Source of the DNA: Phycisphaeraceae bacterium
GTDB lineage: Bacteria > Planctomycetota > Phycisphaerae > Phycisphaerales > Phycisphaeraceae
Assembly (NCBI GenBank): GCA_016763955.1
Contig: JAESSU010000267.1
Location: forward strand, 1-6,895
Length of the DNA stretch: 6,895 nt
Direction: 5' to 3'
The translations under genes were made by a program, and so were the position numbers. The notes beneath the pieces are model-generated. The model was not told the DNA's origin. It ran no database searches and saw nothing but the letters and a program-made list of their open reading frames with translations. Below, piece by piece: positions 1 through 5,114 of this stretch. How positions within the stretch are numbered: the first letter of the stretch is position 1; the number at the start of each line of letters is the position of its first letter.

Positions 1-17
1 ATAAAAACAGCTAGAAA

Positions 18-51
18 TGAACGATGTTCACACAGCATGAACACTGTTCAT
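18..51. promoter_or_regulatory. Tandem palindromic operator-like sites
   Basis: Two copies of the palindrome TGAAC-N3-GTTCA lie at 18-30 and 38-50. The second extends to a perfect ATGAAC-ACT-GTTCAT at 37-51. Their centres (24 and 44) are 20 bp apart, close to two helical turns, so two dimers could bind the same face of the DNA. This is the typical layout of a repressor or activator operator. The half-site GAAC/GTTC resembles Gram-positive LexA boxes, but those have a 4-bp spacer rather than 3, so I do not assign a regulator. The controlled gene is either the kinase at 143 or a gene left of the window. Confidence 0.5.
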
Positions 52-54
52 TAT

Positions 55-76
55 GTGTCGTTCTATTAATCGACAC
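55..76. repeat. Perfect inverted repeat, 6-bp arms
   Basis: GTGTCG (55-60) and CGACAC (71-76) are perfect complements around a 10-nt AT-rich loop. It sits directly after the tandem palindromes and before the kinase gene, with no T-run behind it. It could be an operator or a small leader hairpin. A further odd palindrome, AGTCT-T-AGACT, lies at 83-93. Confidence 0.4.
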
Positions 77-142
77 CCGATAAGTCTTAGACTCACAACA
101 CAATATTGAATCCGTAGCAGGGCGGTCGATAGTTGCTAAGTC

Positions 143-964
143 ATGACACAGTATAACTTGCCTACATCAGAAAATGACCAACTCGCTAGCATCGAACAGC
201 TCCTTGAACACTTTGAGCATCTCGAGAGCCAGTTTAAAACGGTACGCGAAAGCCTAACGCGATCACATCGGCTCACCACGCTAGGAACACTATCCTCTAT
301 CGTTGCCCATGAGCTAAACAACATCCTCACACCCGTGATGAGTTATTCAGAGCTGGCATTACAGCGGCCAGACGATCTTGAACTGACTAAGAAAGCGTTA
401 GGCAAGGCCGTTGCAGGTTGCCAACGAGCTGCGAAAATTAGCCAATGTATTTTGGAATTTTCTCATACAAGTGATCAAACACATATTGCAAACCTCAGCG
501 AAACGGTCAAAGACACACTAGCATGCCTTGCACGCGATCCGGCTAAAGATGGAATTAAACTGATTCTTAACCTTCCTGATGTGCAGGTACAGATGTCGCC
601 ATTGAACTTACAGCAAGTCTTGATGAATCTTATCCTTAATGCTCGCAAGGTCTTACGAAAATCAGGCGGAGAACTAGAAATCTCTGGCCGAACCAATGGG
701 AGGCATTTACATCTGGAAATTCGTGATACCGGGCCTGGAATTCCCCCCGAAATCCAAGAAACACTCTTTGATGCATTTGTGACACAAAACGCAGACCCTA
801 ACGACATCAATAACGAAAGCCGGGGTACGGGTCTTGGGCTATGTATTTGTCGCGATTTAGTTCATCAAGTCGGCGGTGAGATTGATTTTCAGACTGATGC
901 AGGGCAAGGAACGACATTTTTTTTAACATTGCCCATCCTCGAAAACCTTTACGAGACGACGTAA
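143..964 (+). CDS. Cytosolic sensor histidine kinase, NtrB-like, without a sensor domain
   Basis: This 273-residue protein has a complete histidine kinase core and little else. A short helical, probably coiled-coil N-terminus (about residues 15-42) leads into the HisKA dimerisation helix with phospho-acceptor His56 in the motif AHELNNILTP. The HATPase domain shows an N box near 158-171 (Asn162, Asn166), G1 as DTGPGI (195-200), an F box LFDAF (208-212) and G2 as GTGLGL (228-233), so it should be catalytically competent. There is no transmembrane segment, and no room for a PAS or GAF domain, so the input must come from a protein partner or through the short N-terminus. No response regulator is adjacent. 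The start is fixed by an in-frame stop at 137-139, six bases before the ATG. No Shine-Dalgarno is visible. Proximity to CheX and FlgM suggests, but does not show, a role in motility control, as for FleS/FlrB-type kinases. Confidence 0.93.
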   Translation: MTQYNLPTSENDQLASIEQLLEHFEHLESQFKTVRESLTRSHRLTTLGTLSSIVAHELNNILTPVMSYSELALQRPDDLELTKKALGKAVAGCQRAAKISQCILEFSHTSDQTHIANLSETVKDTLACLARDPAKDGIKLILNLPDVQVQMSPLNLQQVLMNLILNARKVLRKSGGELEISGRTNGRHLHLEIRDTGPGIPPEIQETLFDAFVTQNADPNDINNESRGTGLGLCICRDLVHQVGGEIDFQTDAGQGTTFFLTLPILENLYETT

Positions 965-1255
965 ATATCCCCTGTTGACCTGAACTTGTCATACCTATCA
1001 GATCACCTCATATTTAATTTATCACCTAATTTCATGATTGAACATGCCGTCAAGGGAATATTTCTATACCTTTCCTGCCTCTAGCATTAGACCACATATT
1101 GGTGATTCAATACAAGTCAAATCAGGCTGCCGGGCGTGGAAAGTTATCTAAAATTGACATGCAAGAGCGCGCCGGATCAGTGCAAAATATAACCTTAATA
1201 TTCGCACAATAAGCTGTTTACGTCCTTTTTTTAATTTATTTTTTTGCAATCACCC
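965..1255. other. Gene-free AT-rich spacer after the kinase gene
   Basis: I find no credible coding region on either strand and no terminator directly behind the kinase gene. A TTGACA hexamer occurs at 1154-1159, but no suitable -10 lies 16-18 bp downstream. The right part of the whole spacer (1256-1387) holds the promoter and terminator listed separately. Confidence 0.5.
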
Positions 1256-1283
1256 TTGCTTTTTACTTTTTACATGTTAGAAT
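1256..1283 (+). promoter_or_regulatory. Sigma70-type promoter with extended -10
   Basis: The -35 is TTGCTT (1256-1261), the spacer is 16 bp, and the -10 is TAGAAT (1278-1283) preceded by TGT (1275-1277), an extended -10. The expected start of transcription is near 1290. It points at the strong terminator about 100 nt downstream, so the main product may be a short RNA, with any read-through serving the CheX-like gene at 1456. Confidence 0.5.
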
Positions 1284-1289
1284 GATTCC

Positions 1290-1387
1290 AAGTAGGTAGC
1301 AAACAAAACAACATTGGTTGTGACTGAAACATCCCATTGCCCCCGGAAGGGCTCGGCTCCACATCTGTGGGCCGGGCCTATTTTTTT
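1290..1387 (+). ncRNA. Candidate short RNA or attenuated leader before the CheX-like gene
   Basis: This is the inferred stretch from promoter to terminator, about 98 nt. It contains a small perfect hairpin ACAAC-ATTG-GTTGT at 1308-1321. A possible GCCC/GGGC hairpin at 1339-1352 shares bases 1350-1352 with the terminator stem, so the two could be mutually exclusive. No ORF of note lies inside. It could be an independent small RNA or an attenuated 5' leader of the CheX-like gene, whose start is 69 nt past the terminator. It lacks the core of SRP RNA, tmRNA, 6S RNA and the c-di-GMP riboswitches, as far as I can judge by eye. Confidence 0.4.
1350..1387 (+). terminator. Strong intrinsic terminator
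   Basis: The arms 1350-1362 and 1367-1378 form a GC-rich stem of 12 bp with one bulged T (1358), one G-T wobble and a 4-nt loop ATCT. A TATTTTTTT tract (1379-1387) follows immediately. It is the strongest terminator in the window, and it stands upstream of a gene rather than behind one. Confidence 0.85.
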
Positions 1388-1455
1388 GGGTCAATTGCAG
1401 ACCCATTTTTACCGATGTTCTTTAGGGCAGCTCATTTTTCAGGGAATCAACCACA

Positions 1456-1938
1456 ATGAAGATGGATATGCGATTTATTGACCCGTTTGTAGCCTCATTA
1501 CAAAATGTATTTGTCTGCATGCTCGGAACACCCGCACAACTAGGTAAGCCCTATCTCAAAGGAACGATGGATCAGCAGATCGACCTAGTGGCCATTATTG
1601 CACTCACAGGGGACGTGGTGGGAAGTACGGTTCTGTGCTTTCCGATGGAGACGGCATTAGCGGTCGCATCTCGATTTGCTAGTGAGGAGATGGGGCTAGA
1701 CCACCCGGATTTGCCCGATGCTCTTGGCGAACTGATCAACATGATCACTGGCAGCGCCAAAGCCAATCTGCAAGGGATCAACGCGACCATATCACTGCCA
1801 CGGGTGATTGCGGGCAAGAACGTCAAAGTGGGGGGGCCAAAAGCTATGCCGTTCGTGGTGCTTCCCTTCAAATCTGAACTGGGGTATTTTTATCTTGAAC
1901 TGTCCGTTTTAAGCAATGAGCAGTCTCAAGCAGCCTGA
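1456..1938 (+). CDS. CheX-like chemotaxis phosphatase
   Basis: This 160-residue protein looks like a single CheX domain, the family that hydrolyses the aspartyl phosphate of CheY to end the chemotaxis signal. It opens with the usual FIDPFVASLQNVF helix, then a strand segment with ALTGDVVGSTVLCFP (about 49-63). The diagnostic helix is GELINMITGSAK (91-102), where Glu92 and Asn95 form the ExxN catalytic pair of the CheX/CheC/FliY family. There is one ExxN helix, as in CheX, where CheC has two. No signal peptide or membrane segment is seen, so it should be cytosolic. AGGGA at 1441-1445 lies 10 nt before the ATG and supports this start, although ATGs at 1462 and 1468 are in frame. No cheY or cheA is adjacent. 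Several planctomycete CheX-domain proteins are of unknown role, so the partner response regulator is uncertain. Confidence 0.85.
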   Translation: MKMDMRFIDPFVASLQNVFVCMLGTPAQLGKPYLKGTMDQQIDLVAIIALTGDVVGSTVLCFPMETALAVASRFASEEMGLDHPDLPDALGELINMITGSAKANLQGINATISLPRVIAGKNVKVGGPKAMPFVVLPFKSELGYFYLELSVLSNEQSQAA

Positions 1939-2428
1939 ATTCAAACTTTCGGACACCCTTTACAACAAGCTAACGCATGCCCTAATGATTCAACGCAGTA
2001 GATCCACCTGGTCTATGAAATTCACCCAGGGCTTGTCCATGCCGGCTGTTTTGTGAGTCTCAAATATTTTTCAGCGAGCAAAATCAGATGCGATACGCCT
2101 AAATACCAAAATCATCTGAATAATCATCAATTACTTAAAAAAATTCATCTCATACTATCAAAAGCCAATTGCAGCGAAAGATTTATCTCAACAGTCATTA
2201 GCACGCTAACCTAACTTCTTTTTTTACAGTATGTTCGGTTTATTTTAGGTGGCTTATACGGGGCCATGCTACCGCCCTTACAGGCTAAAAAAGTCCCGCT
2301 AGAATCACTGCCAGTAATATTTTCCAATTTTTTATCGGGCCACATAGGGGTCTTTTTAGCTATATGCTACTTGTAACTAACGACTTAGTGAATTGACATG
2401 TATTTTTAGATTCCTTCAAGTGCAGCGA
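1939..2428. other. Long gene-free AT-rich spacer
   Basis: I see no credible gene, mobile-element end or clear terminator. A weak hairpin CCTGG/CCAGG (2007-2011 with 2026-2030) has no T-run. Several T-runs around 2218-2360 have no good stem before them. A TTGACA at 2393-2398 lacks a -10 at normal spacing. Its 10-mer AATTGACATG (2391-2400) also occurs at 1152-1161, probably by chance. Confidence 0.5.
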
Positions 2429-2572
2429 ATGGGTTTGGCGATATGTAGAGTGGAAAGAAAAGAACATCAAAAGCTGCCTTGGGGATGTGACCACCGGGTC
2501 CGAGAGCTCTTAACAGAGGCATATTTAAGTGGCAGCCTTAGACGAATCGTTCTTATAGGAGTAGACGCATGA
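2429..2572 (+). CDS. Doubtful small ORF ending on the flgM start codon
   Basis: An ATG at 2429 opens a 47-codon frame whose TGA (2570-2572) overlaps the flgM ATG as ATGA, a layout typical of translational coupling. The frame is open back to a stop at 2378-2380, so a longer form from a TTG or GTG start is possible. The C-terminal half reads like folded protein (RELLTEAYLSGSLRRIVLIGVDA lies at residues 25-47), but I recognise no family. No Shine-Dalgarno precedes the ATG. Open frames of this length occur by chance fairly often, and the same DNA can also fold (GCTGCC 2473-2478 with GGCAGC 2531-2536). It may equally be untranslated leader. Confidence 0.22.
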   Translation: MGLAICRVERKEHQKLPWGCDHRVRELLTEAYLSGSLRRIVLIGVDA

Positions 2573-2847
2573 ATGACATTGCTCCAATTGGTCGCTCAAG
2601 CTACGCAGCGATAGGCGGCACGAGCCGACGTGGGAACACATCCGCGTCGCCGGCCACAGGTACGCAGCGTGGCAATGACGAAGTAACACTATCTGACAAT
2701 GCCCGTTATCTAAGCCAAATGCAACAGATGCCCGATGTCCGCCAAGACCTCGTCACTGCTGTTCGCCAAGCTATTGATGATGGGACTTATGAAACTGACG
2801 AAAAGGTTAACGCGGTGCTTAAGCCCATGCTAGAAGACCTGGCCTAA
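2569..2847 (+). CDS. flgM: FlgM-like anti-sigma-28 factor
   Basis: This 92-residue protein matches the FlgM pattern. It has a disordered N-terminal third rich in Ser, Gly, Thr and Ala (1-36), then the motif DEVTLSDNARYL (37-48). A helical C-terminus follows with PDVRQDLVTAVRQAIDDGTY (55-74) and a last helix to residue 91. In the known family the C-terminal half wraps the flagellar sigma factor FliA, and FlgM is exported through the completed hook-basal body, releasing late flagellar and chemotaxis genes. AGGAG (2557-2561) is 7 nt before the ATG, the best ribosome binding site in the window. The gene appears to be monocistronic, with a terminator at 2923. No sigma-28 promoter with both boxes was found in front of it, nor is fliA in the window. 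The assignment rests on short motifs, so remote FlgM-domain relatives remain possible. Confidence 0.85.
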   Translation: MNDIAPIGRSSYAAIGGTSRRGNTSASPATGTQRGNDEVTLSDNARYLSQMQQMPDVRQDLVTAVRQAIDDGTYETDEKVNAVLKPMLEDLA

Positions 2848-2922
2848 CGAGACACATCGCATGATGCCAGACACAAATTAATGTGTCCGATGCCTGAGTC
2901 ACAACCCTTTAGATTACAAACT

Positions 2923-2954
2923 AACATCTCGTCTTTTTAGGCGAGATGTTTTTT
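2923..2954 (+). terminator. Intrinsic terminator of flgM
   Basis: The arms 2923-2933 and 2940-2950 form an 11-bp stem with one T-G wobble and a TTTTTA loop. Together with the last two T's of the stem, the run to 2954 is six T's. It lies 75 nt past the flgM stop. Confidence 0.85.
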
Positions 2955-3128
2955 AATGCGAGGATTTTAGCCCTCACATTATACCCTTGACGATTAAAAT
3001 TCATGCGTGACTGACATCGCCAACACAAACACTACAAAGTCTTATGAACCGTCCGACGCGCACAAAAAAGACGCGATGCGTATGACACTGGATTTGACCC
3101 CAGCTCAATCCCATCACACAATTCATAA

Positions 3129-3425
3129 ATGATCACAGTATGGATTGGCATCAGTATTGGCCTAGTCGTGTTGCTCCTAATCGCAATGAACTGGAAACGA
3201 CAGTACGTCTTCATTCTCACCATTACGCATAGCACGCTCAAATTGACCCATGGCCAGGTCAATGAAGAATTCTTTGAAGATGTCCAACGCATCTGCAAGC
3301 TCTTTAATGTTGCAGAGGGTCAAATCAAAGCTGTCCAAGGCCGCAAAGGTGTCAATCTCATTTGCACCGGAAGCATCAAATCACAGCAACGAGCACTGCA
3401 AAACGCACTGAATCACCCGATATAA
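3129..3425 (+). CDS. Small single-helix membrane protein, possibly DUF3634-like
   Basis: This 98-residue protein starts with a hydrophobic helix (about residues 2-20) followed by Asn-Trp-Lys-Arg, so it is probably anchored in the inner membrane with the rest in the cytosol by the positive-inside rule. The soluble part (27-98) reads as strand, strand, helix, strand, helix: FILTITHSTLKLTHGQV, then EEFFEDVQRICKLFNV, then IKAVQGRKGVNLICTGSI and a final helix. This resembles the DUF3634 family from memory, whose function is unknown. The start is fixed by a TAA at 3126-3128 directly before the ATG. There is no Shine-Dalgarno. It converges on the kinase gene on the other strand with only 10 bp between the stops and no visible terminator, so the two messages may overlap. 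Confidence 0.75.
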   Translation: MITVWIGISIGLVVLLLIAMNWKRQYVFILTITHSTLKLTHGQVNEEFFEDVQRICKLFNVAEGQIKAVQGRKGVNLICTGSIKSQQRALQNALNHPI

Positions 3426-3435
3426 TGAACACGGA

Positions 3436-4143
3436 TCACTTGCGCGTAAGACCTAAAGAGGCAGAAATTGCAGGGCTGATCGCATCAGGTAGATTCGCAA
3501 GCAGGGCGGTGGCATAACGAAGCCGATCTGTACGGCTAAGCACATAACAAACAGGGGATGTGCCAAACGCACGGTAGGCAGTCTCGTTAAGTAAACGAAA
3601 AATACGCGAAGCACAGCCTGGCAACGATCTTTGCCAAACACGGCGGATCGACCCCGCATCAATGAGTATCAACTCACCCTCTGGCGAAAGCAAAATATTG
3701 CTGATTTTTAGGTCGCGAAAAAACAGTTGCTCTTTAAACAAATCAGCAGTGAGTTTACCTAACTGCCTTGCGAGTTTATGCTTGGCAACGGGCAGCTCAA
3801 AGTCACCCTTAGCAATCGCGATGTCTAATGACGGGCCAATATAAGGTGTGGTTAAATAGCATTTCCCATGCTGCCAACCCATCTCTTGAATCACCGCCAC
3901 AGGCAACCCCATCGCTTTGATTTTTGCATGAGCACGTTTTTCACATTGGCCCGGGTGAATTTGCAGCATGGCCAAAAAACGTTGTTTTAGTGGCAAGGAC
4001 TCAAAGCGTTTAATCACCTGCGTAACAGACTGATACTCTTCAAGCCAAACCGTACTTCGCCGGTCATCTAATTTGTAGACCGCTAGCACATTACCTTGCA
4101 AAGGCTTGATCGTATTAAGGGGTAAGGCACATTTCACACGCAT
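3436..4143 (-). CDS. Atypical protein-kinase-fold enzyme, Kdo/LPS-kinase-like
   Basis: This 235-residue protein carries a reduced protein-kinase fold like the Kdo/WaaP (InaA) group, which phosphorylates sugars of the lipopolysaccharide core. Visible elements in order are a candidate ATP lysine in QVIKRFES (Lys45), an acidic helix residue near Glu68, a hinge around YLTTPYIGPSLD (96-107), the catalytic loop FFRDLKISNILL (141-152) with Asp144, Lys146 and Asn149, and the metal site LIDAGSI (160-166) with Asp162. The usual HRD is FRD and DFG is DAG, changes common in LPS-type kinases. No glycine-rich loop is obvious. No signal peptide or membrane helix is seen, so it is cytosolic or peripheral. 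The start lacks a Shine-Dalgarno on the minus strand, and Met59 is too late because it would remove Lys45. It diverges from nrdR across 189 bp. The substrate is unknown; a different small-molecule or protein kinase role is possible. Confidence 0.8.
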   Translation of the reverse strand: MRVKCALPLNTIKPLQGNVLAVYKLDDRRSTVWLEEYQSVTQVIKRFESLPLKQRFLAMLQIHPGQCEKRAHAKIKAMGLPVAVIQEMGWQHGKCYLTTPYIGPSLDIAIAKGDFELPVAKHKLARQLGKLTADLFKEQLFFRDLKISNILLSPEGELILIDAGSIRRVWQRSLPGCASRIFRLLNETAYRAFGTSPVCYVLSRTDRLRYATALLANLPDAISPAISASLGLTRK

Positions 4144-4265
4144 AGGCTAATGGATTCACGGCCCCACGGCTAGCGAATCGGGCTTAGTCTTGTTTGTACG
4201 AAGACTTTGAAAAACTAAAACTCATTATCGGCACAGACAAAATCATATCCACTAGGCAAATAAAG

Positions 4266-4294
4266 CTGACGTCATTTTTCTCGGATGCTACAAT
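4266..4294 (+). promoter_or_regulatory. Sigma70-type promoter of nrdR
   Basis: The -35 is CTGACG (4266-4271), the spacer is 17 bp, and the -10 is TACAAT (4289-4294). Transcription should start near 4301, giving a leader of about 32 nt to the nrdR ATG. No NrdR box is visible around it, so self-repression is not indicated. Confidence 0.6.
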
Positions 4295-4332
4295 AAGGCC
4301 CGTCAAGGATCACAACCCGGCGGAGTAGTTTC

Positions 4333-4824
4333 ATGCGGTGTCCGTATTGCAGTTCAAAAGATAACAAGGTCATCGACTCACGCGCAGCCGATGGGGGGGA
4401 CTCCATTCGCCGCCGCCGTGAGTGTTTGAAATGTACCCGCCGCTTCACCACCCGCGAGCATGTTGAGCAGCGCGTCCGCCTTGTCGTCATCAAAAAAGAT
4501 GGCACGCGCGTTCCCTTCGACCGACAAAAAATTCTAGTCGGCCTAGAAAGAGCCTGCTACAAACGGCCCATTCCAACAGACTCGCTTCAGAAAATTGTCG
4601 ATTTGGTTGAAGAAGAGCTTTACCGAAAATACGAACGCGAAGTCGAAGCCATCGTCATCGGCAAAACGCTTGCTGAACATCTCAAACAACTTGACCAAAT
4701 TGCCTATGTCCGCTTTGCCAGTGTCTACAAACAGTTCCGAGATCTCGACGATTTCTTAGCGGAAGTCAAAGAAGTACTCAACACGGATACAAAAGATGCC
4801 ACCAATCAAGGCAGGTTGTTCTAA
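4333..4824 (+). CDS. nrdR: Transcriptional repressor NrdR
   Basis: NrdR senses nucleotides and represses ribonucleotide reductase genes by binding paired NrdR boxes. This 163-residue protein matches the family throughout and is about normal length. The N-terminal zinc ribbon has Cys3, Cys6, Cys31 and Cys34 (RCPYC and ECLKC), with the basic DNA-contact stretch SIRRRRECLKCTRRFTTRE between 24 and 42. The ATP-cone domain fills about 49-139, with VIKKDGTRVPFDRQKILVGL and the signature IAYVRFASVYKQFRDLDDF. The end is a variable, polar tail. GGAG at 4322-4325 lies 7 nt before the ATG. The gene appears to stand alone: a promoter is directly upstream, and the next gene is 290 bp away. No ribonucleotide reductase gene is in the window, so its targets lie elsewhere. 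Confidence 0.97.
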   Translation: MRCPYCSSKDNKVIDSRAADGGDSIRRRRECLKCTRRFTTREHVEQRVRLVVIKKDGTRVPFDRQKILVGLERACYKRPIPTDSLQKIVDLVEEELYRKYEREVEAIVIGKTLAEHLKQLDQIAYVRFASVYKQFRDLDDFLAEVKEVLNTDTKDATNQGRLF

Positions 4825-4850
4825 ATCCAACCATAGGCTTTTAATTCTCA

Positions 4851-4874
4851 ACTTTTGACACATTTTTCAAAAGT
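4851..4874 (+). repeat. Inverted repeat behind nrdR
   Basis: ACTTTTGA (4851-4858) and TCAAAAGT (4867-4874) are a perfect 8-bp pair around an 8-nt loop CACATTTT, 27 nt past the nrdR stop. It may end the nrdR message, but the stem is AT-rich and no T-run follows, so it is a poor intrinsic terminator. Confidence 0.4.
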
Positions 4875-4881
4875 ATGCTCA

Positions 4882-4894
4882 AAAGACCGTCTTT
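4882..4894. repeat. Odd palindrome AAAGAC-C-GTCTTT
   Basis: A perfect 13-bp palindrome with a single central C sits in the nrdR-CBS spacer, about 60 bp before the proposed CBS-gene -35. It has the size and symmetry of a dimeric regulator site, but the regulator is unknown. Confidence 0.3.
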
Positions 4895-4954
4895 ACGTCC
4901 AATAACCTGGAAAAAGCCAAGAATTTACGCCTAAGAAGCAAAATAAGACTGGAA

Positions 4955-4983
4955 TTGTTCCAATATTGCGCCAATAATACTAT
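4955..4983 (+). promoter_or_regulatory. Weak candidate promoter of the CBS gene with palindrome over the -35
   Basis: TTGTTC (4955-4960), a 17-bp spacer and TACTAT (4978-4983) make a plausible but poor sigma70 promoter, starting near 4990. The palindrome GGAA-TTG-TTCC (4951-4961) covers the -35, where a bound protein would block polymerase. A promoter further upstream is equally possible. Confidence 0.3.
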
Positions 4984-5002
4984 GTGGGGGAATGACGTGA
5001 TT

Positions 5003-5082
5003 TCTCTTCGACACGGGTTTCGACCCGCCTGTCATATGATGCCTTGATGTAAGCCCCACATCTAAAAGGCCTGTCGAATAGA
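5003..5082 (+). promoter_or_regulatory. Riboswitch-like three-way-junction leader of the CBS gene
   Basis: The leader folds on paper into three helices. P1 pairs TTCGACA (5007-5013) with TGTCGAA (5072-5078), and after one mismatch extends by TCT (5003-5005) with AGA (5080-5082). P2 is CGGGT (5014-5018) with ACCCG (5023-5027), capped by a TTCG loop. P3 pairs 5041-5050 with 5058-5070: ten pairs with a 3-nt bulge (5063-5065) and a 7-nt loop AAGCCCC. P1 and P2 abut with no linker, J2/3 is 13 nt (5028-5040), and J3/1 is one base. A competing pair exists, because GACA (5010-5013) can instead join TGTC (5030-5033). The ribosome site AAGGA (5101-5105) lies 18 nt past P1. I do not recognise a known class. 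Confidence 0.45.
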
Positions 5083-5114
5083 TCAACCGCGAAACTGGGA
5101 AAGGAATACACTCC

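Noticed and set aside
1..69. Open frame from the window edge to TAA at 67-69
   Set aside because: Its 22 codons show no family features and cross the tandem palindromes, so it is more likely intergenic.
76..83. CCCGATAA, close to the sigma-28 -10 (GCCGATAA), before the kinase gene
   Set aside because: No TAAA-like -35 lies about 15 bp upstream (57-60 reads GTCG).
98..109. ACACAATATTGA, resembling an NrdR box
   Set aside because: Only one half of the box matches and there is no second box at the usual spacing, nor a ribonucleotide reductase gene.
1291..1350. GTAGGTAGC and CCGGAAGG recall pieces of the c-di-GMP-I riboswitch and SRP RNA
   Set aside because: The remaining conserved bases and the order of the motifs are missing in both cases.
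2851..2887. GACACA repeats with TGTGTC (2882-2887) behind flgM
   Set aside because: A 6- to 7-bp dyad without a T-run. The real terminator lies at 2923-2954.
3076..3132. 18-codon ORF ending in an ATGA overlap with the membrane-protein start
   Set aside because: It is very short, has no Shine-Dalgarno and no recognisable sequence, so chance is the simpler explanation.
4225..4232. Perfect GCCGATAA on the minus strand upstream of the kinase-fold gene
   Set aside because: The -35 position (4248-4251) reads TGGA on that strand instead of TAAA. One 8-mer is not enough to call a flagellar promoter.
5014..5027. GGGTTTCGACCC looks like a tRNA T-arm
   Set aside because: There is no acceptor stem, anticodon arm or D-arm around it. 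It fits better as P2 of the leader structure.
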